64,000 nucleotides of DNA from Hybos culiciformis (lineage: Eukaryota > Arthropoda > Insecta > Diptera > Hybotidae), in NCBI GenBank assembly GCA_964007475.1, contig OZ023274.1:97225322-97289321 (forward strand), read 5' to 3'. The translations under genes and the position numbers were made by a program. The notes under the pieces were generated by a model. It searched no databases. It was not told the origin of the DNA and saw only the letters and a list, made by a program, of their open reading frames with translations. Shown piece by piece: positions 22,282 through 33,900 of this stretch (within the stretch, counting starts at the first letter, position 1; the number at the start of each line of letters is the position of its first letter).

Positions 22282-24303
22282 AATTTAAATTTTTTGTAAT
22301 ATTGCTGTTATTTCAACAATAATTATTGATTTCTAAATAAATAGGTATATTTTTATTTCTATTTTTTAATAAAATTTAATTTTTTTTTTTTGATAAATTT
22401 TATTATGACGGACCTCGCCAGACTTCCCATGCCATGTGATTTGAAAATAACGGAGTTATTATTAATTACAACTAATAATAGGAGCCGGCACCCTTTTTTT
22501 ATTTGACTACGAGCCACTTCTAAATAAATAAATATTTTCAGGTGGCATGGATACTTATAAAATAAAAATTAAAATTTCAATATATGTGTTGTGTAATAAA
22601 TATATATTTTTATAATTTTAATTTTGTAATTAAAAAATATTAACAATAACAAAAAAAAAATTAAATAAATCAACAACAGAATAATCCTATAATAATTCCA
22701 GCCGTGTGTGAACGGTCGCTTCTTATAATAATTGCCTGATTAGTCGCTGATTATTCCCGTCTCTGTCTTCTTGTTTACAAACCGATATAGATTTTTTTTG
22801 ATATATCGTTTTGGAAAGCAAACAGCAAACTTCATTTGACATTTTCGTTTGCAAAAATTATTTAAACATTTTTTCTTTTTGTTGTCAATTTCAATTGTCA
22901 ACAAATTCTGTTATACTCATTTTATTCATTCAAAAATTGAGTATTAACTGTTGAGTGCTAAAGTTGAGTGTGATTTTTGCTTCGATTTTTAGCAGCAGCA
23001 GCAGACCACAAAGTTTAATTTTAATTTGTAGTATACCAAAAATAATAATAAATAAAATTATTAATTTTTAAATAAAAACGAGAAAATTAATAAAATATTC
23101 AAAAAAGAAAAAAAAACAAAATTTATTTGAAAATAATAAGAAAAAAAGTATTTAATTAGAAATTTAGATTAAAAGAAAAAGAAAAAAAAAAAGTTAGATA
23201 AAAAAAATTGTGGGCGAAAATAAAAACAGCAGCAGCACACTGAAAAGATAAAGAAAAAATTAAATTTTTCTTTTGTGAATTTTTAAAAATTTTGGAAAAC
23301 TTTTTTTAATTCTTGCAAAAAAAAAAAAATATACTTTAATTTTGGAGGTAAAAAAAAAATTAAAATAAATATAAATAAAAAATATTCAATCCTTTATTTA
23401 AATTAAAAAAAAAAAAAATTTTTTTTTAGATTTTGGAAGGAAACCTTGTTACGCAAAAAAAATGTCAATGAATTATTTTTTTCAATAAAAAAAAATTTCT
23501 TCCCTTTGTGAATTTATCAACCTCCGCCGAAGAAGGAAAAAAATTTTTAGTTATTTTTTTAATGTCATCAAAAGTTTTAAAAGTGATCTGATTTAGAAGT
23601 CAAATGTGACGACATTATGCCTAGGAGCCTAGATATGTAGTAAGATAAAACTCTTCAAGAGTAAATTCGGACTATAATCCGGTATAATAGGTATCCGGTC
23701 ATTTCGATTGTACCTACCTTTAAAAGGAACAGATTACGTAAGAAATTTCAATGGTCAGATATTGGATTTTTCCTCCTAGGTATACCCAGGCTGAATACGA
23801 AAAATAATTATCTTTGATTAGACGTTAAACAAAATAAATGTTATTAAACATTCGTTTGGCGAAAAAGAATTGTACAATGTACTTAGCTTCAGAGCAGTCA
23901 TTCCTATAATTAATCAATAACTCCTAACAATTAAAAAAAAAAAAAACATGAGTTAAGAACAACATAACAATAAAGTTTATCTGACAAATTTATACTTTTT
24001 AATGGATAAATTGAAATCTCCGCAATATCTTACATTAAGCTATATTTAAATTACTGTTCCCTAAACATAAAAAAATATATACTTACCTACCTATTCTCAC
24101 AAAAACCATAGTTTGTTACCGTGATCATAGAGAATCACACATAGACACCACAAATTAATGGTTAAAAAGGAAACTTAAAGAAGTTCTTATTAAAGAAAAA
24201 ATTAATTTTTGACATAATTATGTAAAATAAATTCATTATATAAATAAAGTTGTATTTTTAGTTTTAATTATTGCAATAGGTACATAAATTGAGAATTAGG
24301 TGT
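22282..24303. other. Intergenic region between divergent genes, likely promoters and 5' UTR
   Basis: The zinc-finger gene points left and endophilin A points right, so both promoters should lie here or nearby. Around 22900-23350 the composition changes to CAGCAGCAG-containing and purine-rich DNA that may be the endophilin 5' UTR, with a possible splice donor at GGAGGTAAAA near 23345. No coding exon is visible. The assignment is inference. Confidence 0.35.
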
Positions 24304-24311
24304 TGTGCATC

Positions 24312-24844
24312 TAGGGTGACCAGATCAAAAATTTATTTTTGGGGTGGTATTTTATTGATGTTTTTTTTTTTTTTTTCCTTTTTCACTATATAAAAATAAA
24401 ACAAACTTTTTAATTCTCTGTAATATTTAATAACTAACTTTATCAAAAAAACATTTTTAAATTATAATTTTATAACTAATGTTAACATAATATGTTAAAG
24501 CGTCTAGAGTCGAGTGTCTAGAGCAGTAGTCTAACCAAGTATAGAAGAATGCTTTTTAATTCTCTGTAATATTTAATAACTAACAAAAAATTAAACAAAA
24601 TTAGAAAATCAAATTATACAAAATTAAATTGTTTCAACATCTACACATTATCTGTTCAATTGATAATAATAAAAGTTGACCTCATAATTCTGAAATATTT
24701 ACTAGATATAAAAAAAATATATTTTTAATGTTTTTGGGGTATTTTTTCCTACCCCATTACTGATTTTGGAAATGGGGTATTTCAGGAAAATTGAATCAAA
24801 AATGCAGTAGCCTACCCCAGAATGGGGTATGTCTGGTCACCATA
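24312..24844. mobile_element. hAT-type MITE, interrupted by a copied segment
   Basis: The inverted ends are TAGGGTGACCAGA on the left and TATGGTGACCAGA for the reverse-complemented right end. Exact 8-bp direct repeats TGTGCATC flank it at 24304-24311 and 24845-24852. Internal sequence rich in GGGGTAT near both ends extends the inverted repeats. The element is non-coding. It contains an insertion at 24439-24551 flanked by a 33-bp duplication. Confidence 0.88.
24439..24551. repeat. Inserted copy of a zinc-finger-gene intron segment with 33-bp flanking duplication
   Basis: The 113-bp insert consists of one extra T, 106 bases identical to 21584-21689, and AGAATG. It is bracketed by an exact 33-bp direct repeat at 24406-24438 and 24552-24584 that begins CTTTTTAATTCTCTG and ends AATAACTAAC. 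Removing the insert and one repeat restores an uninterrupted MITE. This looks like templated insertion during break repair rather than transposition. Confidence 0.85.
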
Positions 24845-24852
24845 TGTGCATC

Positions 24853-27800
24853 GATACTTCATTGAATCGGAGTTTACATAATGCATTTGTATCTGCATTA
24901 ATTGATTTTGACATTATTATATTAAAGACAAGACCTTAATCGTCGTTGCATTCTATCTTTATTAGTTGAATTACCTATAGGTATAAATATATTAAAAATA
25001 CAATTGTATTTAAACAAAAAAATTCAAAAAATATTCATAAGTTTATTCAAACTTATTATAAATAAAAATGTGGACGAAAATAAAATTTAGCTTAGTTAGA
25101 TTAGACTATCTACAAATAGTCAAAAAAAAAAAAATTATTCGTTCTAATTTATTTTTCCAGCAAATTTATAGGTAACTACCATTTTTTGAATAATTTCACA
25201 ATTGTGAAAAAAAAAAATCAATTTATTTCTGTACAGAAAAATCAACAATTTTTATTGCTACTTTTTGTTTTTTTTTTTTGGAAAATCTCCAAATTAACCT
25301 GAACCTATATTACCAAAAACGTATTTATTATTATGATACACCACTTTTCACTTAAATTGCTGCACATGTGCTGAAGCTGAGTATATTTTGTCGTTTTTTT
25401 TTTTTTTTTCATTTTTCGATTTCAATGGTATAAAAAAAAAAAAAATAAAATCTAGAAAAATCAATCTTTAATAAATTTTCAAAGACTAAAAAACAGTGAA
25501 GAATTCCAAAGAAAATCGAAAAGACAAGAAAATAATTAAATTTTACCTATCTAGTTGAGTATAGTAGTTAGAAAACAAATATCCAAAAATTTACGCATAA
25601 AATTTAAAATATAAATATGTATTTATTTAGTTTTTAAAATAGTTTTTTAAATTAAAAGTCCAAAATTCCTTTATACGAATACAGACACTATACTCTCAAG
25701 GACTGGGAGCACAAAAACTCGTAGGTGAGTAGATAGATATCTAGTGAATATTTCTTGTGTCCTCATCATTTTAGGTTTCATTAAACATACCTATAAAAAA
25801 AAAAACATATGAAAAAAAGTTCAAGGTCGTAATATCTTTTTGAAGTCTAAAAGGAGCCAAAAAAATTCTAAAATAATTTTTACATTTTTATGCTATTTTT
25901 AATTTTTGTTTTTTTTAAATAAAACATTTTGTAACATATATATAATTTTTCTGAAAATCAAAATTATGATGTCATATCAGCATAATTTTGTTTAAAAAAT
26001 AAAAATCCATTAAAGAAGAAGGACAAAGGAAATTTAATTAAGAAGAAAAAGAATTAGATAAAAAAAAATACCACTTTCAGACAGCGTTGAAATCTGTAGA
26101 AAAAAAGAAAAAAAAAAGGATGTACTTTTTGATGTTTTAACTTAAGAAAAATAATGATTGAGTTTTGGGAATATCACGGTTCAGAATGATAAAAGCAAAA
26201 TTCTTATTCATTCACAAAATAAAAATTCGTATATTTTTTACGTAACATTTATAACGATTTTTTTTTTTTTTTTTGCTTAGATACTAGCAGAGTTAATTTA
26301 CTACACATATATCATTGGATACTACATTTTTTTTTTTTTTGCTGCGAATTAAAAAAAAAACATTTAACAAACATTGTTGTTGAATATTTTATATTTTATT
26401 TTTTATATATATATGTATATTATGTTCTTTCAGTAACCAAAATTTATACTGATATCCTATTAGGTTCTTTTCCGCTTTGAAAATTAAAAACTTTCAGTAT
26501 CCAATGCAACATTTCATACTCTCTATTATCTCTATTTCCTGATCTATTAGATATGCTTAATAATTAATTCAACTTTTCAGATAGTTTGACTGTCCAGAAT
26601 TATATCTTTCGCTTACTATATAATAGAAAATTGTCAAGAAATCAGGTTTTCGGGAAGAAGGTTTTTAAGTAAATATGTTTTTTTTTTGTTTTTAAAATTA
26701 AATAGTTTCCAATATTAATCATATTAAGCTCAACGTCTTTTTTTTTTTTTAATTCAGAGAATACCAGCCTTAGGTCCATCATGATTGATTACCTAATGAT
26801 TCTGCTTTTTATCGATTTTTTTTTTTTTTTTCAAATTATTCAAATTATTCAAAAGAATCTAAAATCTGAAACTATGTTTCAGAGGTTTCGAATACATCGT
26901 TATCTTTATGTAATGAATGTATAGCGCAGTGTTAAAGTTTCATTTTGTATTTTTATATTAATAGTTTCATAATGTGATATATTTTCAAAATTTCAAATTT
27001 AATGTATTTAAACTTTGTACATATATATGAGCTTGAGTTAAGCTACAGATAAATAAATAAATAAATAAATCTCCCATAAATTCTAGATTTAAACTTTAGG
27101 TAATTTTCCTTTAAACTTAACATTCCTCTGAAATGTTACTGCTATTTTATTTTTCATAAATCCAAAATCATAACGAAATGAAAATTACTTTAAATTGAAT
27201 TAGATGGAAAAGAAGCATATCTATCGTTTTTATTATATTATTATTGTTATCACATTTGACATTTTGAAATACATTACACAAAGTGATAATTAATTTAGAG
27301 ATTGAATGTTGAATATGATAAATAAAAAAAAAAAAAAAAAAAAAATCTTGCAATGTGAATGCAATTTAAAAAAATAAAATTTAAAATTCACTCTGGGGGT
27401 ATATTTTAGATTTATTTAAATTGAATGTTGTTTTTTTTTTTTCTTCTTTAATTAAATTAAAATCAATGTAATGTCTGGTGTATACATTTTGTATATGAGA
27501 AATTATTATTACTCTTAATTCCGATTAATCATTATTTTCTTCGAAAAATATGAAATTGAGAAATTAACATATAAAAAATAATAATTTGTTTATTAACTTT
27601 AAAATCTACTACTATAGTAGACTATATCTTTGGATAAAGTATAAATCTAAGTATTCAGAAAAGCAGAATATCGCATGAGATATTATTATCTACTAACGTT
27701 TAAAAAAAATTTTAAAGAAGAAAAATAAAAATTTAAATAGTGGAATTTATAGCAAGTAGTAAATACAAACATTTAATTGTTAATTGTATTCGCGAAAGCA

Positions 27801-27893
27801 ACATAACTATATTTAATGCAGTTTTTATACTGAAAATATTTTAGTTTACAATTTTTTTTTAGTCTATATAGTTACTTTTTTTTTTTTTTTTAG
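24853..27893. other. Probable 5' UTR intron or upstream region of endophilin A
   Basis: The region is AT-rich with long poly-T tracts and no coding exon. It ends at a strong pyrimidine tract with acceptor TTTTTTAG at 27893, which suggests a 5' UTR intron leading to a UTR exon from 27894 to the ATG at 27974. Confidence 0.4.
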
Positions 27894-27973
27894 GAAAATC
27901 TAAGAATATCAAAAAGTATATTGATAACTAACAAATAAATTCAGCAAATAATTATAATTGTTATTATTTAATA

Positions 27974-30900
27974 ATGGCTTTTGCTGGATTCAAGAAGCAA
28001 ATTAATAAAGCAAACCAGGTAAAAAAATTCTTAAAGACAAAAAAATATTTTTTTTTAGAAAATCTGATTGACATTGTAATTCAATTTTGTGATTTTATTT
28101 TAGTATGTCACGGAAAAAATGGGTGGTGCAGAAGGCACCAAATTGGACATGGATTTTATGGAAATGGAAAGAGTAAGTCAATTCTGACATTATTATTATT
28201 CAATGTTGTCAAAGATTTGAATTATTTTGAACATATTATCTGAAATGTATGTAACTGTGAAACTGAATTGGCAAGAGTGAATAAGATCTTATATTTATTA
28301 ATTTTATTGTCTGAAATTCTTGAGTTGATATGTTTTTTTTTTTTTTTAATTATTGTAAAAAGAAAACTGATGTAACAGCTGAGTTAGTGGAAGAGCTTCA
28401 AGCTAAAACAAAAGAGTATTTGCAGCCAAATCCAACAGCTCGTGCGAAAATGGCAGCTGTTAAAGGTATCTCAAAATTATCGGGTCAAGCTAAAAGTAAT
28501 ACTTATCCACAACCAGAAGGTAAATGTCAATAAGAGAATGGAAAATTTTTTTTATTTGTTCTTAAAGAAAATTAAACATTAATTTCTTTACAGGAATTTT
28601 GTCTGAATGTATGTTATTATATGGTAAAAAATTGGGAGAAGATAGTATATTTGGTAAATATTAAGTTCTATATTTTAAGATAAGAATCTAGATTTTCATT
28701 AAAATTGTATTTTTAGCTCAAGCTTTAGTTGAATTCGGAGAGTCATTGAGGCAAATGGCTGACGTTAAATACTCATTGGATGATAACATAAAACAAAATG
28801 TACTGGAGCCATTGCATCATTTGCAAACAAAAGATATAAAAGAAGTTATGGTAAGACTAATTAAAATACTGTGTGTACAATCTTATAACTTGCATAAATG
28901 ATAATGTCTATTATTTTAACTTAAAACTACTAGTTTTGGCATGTAGTTATATTTAGTTTAACATCAACAATAATTGAGAATTAGTTTCAGAATTGATTTA
29001 GAATATTAATGGTTTATTTAATATTTTCATTAAAAAAAATACCCTTGATGCACTATTTAAATTTATAATACGTGTAAGCAGCGAAATGGAAGAAATTTGT
29101 GCAATTAATCCAGTCATGCAAAAAATTAAATTAATTTAATAATTAGAATTATCAAATAATTTAGTCAGTTCGTTTTATTCGCATTAAATTTATCATTTTT
29201 TTTTTCTGTTCAATTTTAGCATCATAGGAAGAAGTTACAAGGACGTCGACTTGATTTCGATTGTAAAAGGAGAAGACAGGCCAAAGGTATGTAATGTGAA
29301 AAATTAATATATGTGTCATAAAAGTGATAATGTTGAGATGAATTAAAATAAAATTGTAAAACTTTTTTTTATAAATCTAATTCTTGAAAATAATTTTGAT
29401 TTTCTTAAAAATACAATTGTGACAATATTTCTATTGAATAATTATAACTTGTCTCATTTCATGGGATTCTTTCTGCTAAATTTGCATTTTTTTCTGTTAT
29501 ATGATTCCCACATGTTATTAATTTTTTATTGTAACATTGTCTAGTAATTCGAAATTTTTGAACATGATTTTAGGTTTTTGACATAAAATTCAAATTGGCG
29601 ATAATGTAATTGCGCTAATATATTAAAATTAATAAATAAACGTCAAAAGAACTGAATAAAATTGAAAATTTTTTTAAAAATTATGTTCTCGGCCTCAGAT
29701 TTATAATAATAAAACTTTTATGTACATTCAATTCACTTTAGTTTAATTTTTACGATGTATTTTCAATTAAATTGAATTTCTTTTGTTTTTAAACATTTTA
29801 TGTACTCGTTTTTTCAAATTAAATATGTTTAGACGTACGGTCATCCTTGGGAAGCCCATTGAGACTACCAAAACAAACTGATGGTATTTTTCATTATTTA
29901 AAAATTATAACAACATTTATTTTTATCGCTAGAAAACACTCCTGTTAGAAAATCAATATTTTTGGTTTTTATTTATTAAGTTAGTATGTAAATTGAATAA
30001 TTTTGAATCATTAATTGAATCATAAATGAATAATTCCGAATCATAAATGAATAATTTTGAATCATAAATTATTGTGCAGGCTTCTTCTCTCAGACCAATT
30101 TGTGAACTTATGATATAATTTGGTAAATCTTCGTGTAAATTTAACAAAATAAATTCTATTAAATTAAAAGTCAATAATAAGTTTTTGAAAATAAATTTCG
30201 CTTGTTTTTTTTTTTTTTTTTAATTTTTGGTCTCATATAGAGTGTGTAAAATTTATTTTTTTTTCCAACAAATTTTATAGGAAAAAAAAATTAATTATTT
30301 TTGTCAGTAATAACAAAATAAAAAAAAAATTTAAAATGTATTTCAATTATATTGAATTTTATTAGAAATAAAAATAAATATATTGATAAAATTTCCAGTA
30401 TTCATCCAGAAAGTCATATACTCAATTATCAAATTCAACTTTGTTTTTTATTTGTAGCCCATAAAATAGTTTGATTATTATAGCTGCTTAGTCGTTGCTA
30501 ATTATGTTTTAATTTTTTTTTTTAGATAACAGCCATAAAAAAAAATGTTCGTATGTTCTTAATCAAGAGAAGAAACTTTCACAAAATTCTTAAAATCGAT
30601 TCCTGATCAGCATTAATTATAATCATTAAAAAAATTATAAGAAAGCAGTTTTTCTTTAATCTGTATTACGAATGAATATTAAACTTCATAAATTCATAAT
30701 AAATTGTCATATGAGCAGTATCAGGAATGTTTACTTGAAAGTTGAGAACCAACTGTTCATTGAAATGAAAATTTCGAATAAATATTTCAAATGGTCTACC
30801 AAATTGAAATAATGTCCCGAAAAAAAGTTTCGTAACTGTGATTAAAAGATATGAAAAACTTGAAAGTACAATAAGCCTTATTTCAAATTTTTCAATGTCT

Positions 30901-33900
30901 GTTTTTGCAATTACATACATAATTCCAAGCATATAATTTGAAATGTATTAAATCATCAAGTAAAGATTTCCCTTAAAACAAACAAAATGCATTTATTGCT
31001 TGTAGCTACATAAATCTGAAATTTAATATTCGTGTTATTATAATTCTTATAAACAAATAATTAATTTTTATAATTTATTATTTTTTTTCTTTATATTTTT
31101 ATGTTTTTTTCAACCCAACATTGATATGATTATTATTTTTTGGATTTGCCAACACATTTATTTCACCATCAACAACATCACTTTGGAATCAAAAACTGAA
31201 ATTGAAAAAAAAAAAAAATAATTGCACTTTTAATTTTACAACATAAATTATTGTTTTGCTTTTAATTTCAATCCAAATTTTTTTTTTTTTATATTTTTTA
31301 ATACAAATTAATTGCGAAAAAATTTAATGCTAAAATTTATTTTAACGAACAAATGAATCTTAATCTTAAAAGGATCTCATATTACAGATGATGAAATTCG
31401 TAGTGCTGAAGACAAATTTGGCGAATCTATGAGTTTAGCTCAAGTGGGAATGCATAATTTGCTAGAAAATGATGTAAGGGTCAATTCGAATAATATCAGT
31501 TGACTAATTAATTTTATTTTCATTTATTTTTTTAATTTAGTGCGAACAAGTTTCTCAATTGGTAACATTTGCTGAAGCATTGTACGAATATCATTCACAA
31601 TGTGCTGAAATTCTTAAAGTTCTTCAGGAGACTTTACAAGAAAGGTGATTTTTTTTTAAATAATTAACGATTTAAATATTTAACTAGTAAAAATTTTGTT
31701 AAGTAACTTACTAACTTTAATGTTTGCCTATTTTTAGGCGTGAGGAAGCTGAAAGTCGTCCGAAAACTGAGTTTATACCAAAATCATTGGCTGAACTTCA
31801 AATTGACTCAGGTACTGATGGAGGTTTTAGTTCACGTGCAGATGGAGGTGCGATGAGATATGGACACGGTTATGGTAGTAATGGTAGTGTAGGTGGTGGT
31901 AGTATAAAACATGGCAAAAATTATAATGATGGAAATAATAAAAATTTCTTATCAAATATTAATTTAATTAAATCGTCTTCTAATTCAAAAAATTCAAATA
32001 ATCAGCCATTTTCTACCACATCTGCATCATCATCTCAAATAACTGGTACTCAAAACTCCCATCACCAGTTAATGTATGGTTCTCAACAAAATTTATCAAC
32101 ACCAAATAAACAAAATAATAATTTTAATCAAAATTCAAATAATTCGAATTTTTCACGTAATCGAATTTACGGATCACATCAAAATTTATCAAAATCAAAT
32201 AAATTATCTTTGCACAATAATAATAGTAATAACAATAATAGTGACGGAACATCGCATGATACAAGTTATGATTGGTTAAATGCTTGGAGTAATCCACCGC
32301 CAAATCCTCCATCAGCAAAAAAATCTAATAATCAGAATTTTAGTAAAAATAATAATTTTTCACATGGTAGTAATAATAATTTCTTGGGAGATCCTTGGAC
32401 AGGTGACAGTGTAAACATTTATTTTTTTAGTTTATTATTTTTTTAGAATTTTCTTTCTTTTTTTTTTCTGTACACACTACAAACAACAAGTTTTTCTTTT
32501 TTTTGTAAACAGTATCCTATCATTTTAAATTTCTCAAATAATCGGATATACAAAAAAAAAAAATATGAACTATGATACAATTTTTTGACGTACTTGCCTT
32601 TGTTAATTTCTTAGTTTTGTCCGAATAACAAGTAAATTAATTAAAAAAAAAAACGAAAAGAAAGTTTTAATTAAAAAAATGTTGAATCATTAAAATGCTT
32701 TTTGGTACAAATAATGTTGGAATTGTATTTAGATTTAGAGTATTAAATGGAATGACGATAATATCAATTCATCGTTTACCACTTACGTTAATCACTTCAA
32801 TTATGAAGTGAATTATACGAATTTCTTCAAAACAATTTATTAGAAGATATAAATTATATTAATAATATCTATCAATTAAATATCCCAAACTGTAATTCAA
32901 ATATATTCATTTTTTACTGTATTAGGATTAGGATAACTTTATTAGTAAGGATAAGTAAAATTTTTGATGGGCGCTAGTAACAAAGTTCAAAAAGTTAATT
33001 TTTCAGGAGAACAAAAAAATTATTTAACTATTCAGTTTAAGCTTCATCAAAATAGAATAAATCCACTTCTGTTTATAAACTCCGCCTAATTTATTTTAGA
33101 ATTTGATTAATGTTCTTTAAACAAACCAACACTTGTTATTTGGTTAGAATGTTAGATATCCTTAAATGATTTTAACTAACATGGTTCCGCAATCTAAAGC
33201 TGTGGTAATCTCATAAAAGAAATTTTATGCTAAACATTGTGTACTTATGAACGAAGATTTTATTTCACACGAACTTTTTTTCTTTTATTAATACTGTCAT
33301 TTTTTCACTCGGAAAAACTATACAATTTGATTTTTTTTTAATTTTTATTCTTACTATTGTTTCGATGGAAACTAAAACAAAACTTAAGACGAATAAGTAT
33401 TTCGTCTACTTTTATTTTTGAATTATATATTTTCAATTTATTCATAATTTTCTTAATTTTTTTTGTTTTTTCTAACATTTAAAACAATGCAGAGAGGTTT
33501 GTGTATAAATTAGTGATTAAAATTAAACTTCAAAAAATTAAAATTTTTTTAGGAATTATTTTTAATTAACCTACCTACATACATAAATGTGATATCTGAA
33601 GTATTTTCGTTCATTTAAATATTTTACAGGGAAAACTTAATTTTGTATTTTTTTCTGACAAAATTATTTCTCTTCGAAATTTTCTTTCGAAATTATTATT
33701 CTATTTAGTTGCTTTTAATTAAAAAAAACTTCAACATCTTAAGTGCAAAGTAAAAAATAGAACATGCAAAATTAAAGCAAATAGAATATTGTAGTGTGAT
33801 TAAATTAAGCCTTCAAAAATGGTGATGGGAATTTGTTCCAGTTGGAATAAAAAAATAATATTTTTTTTTGTTTTATTAAGAGTGCTCTTCTTTTGCGTAT

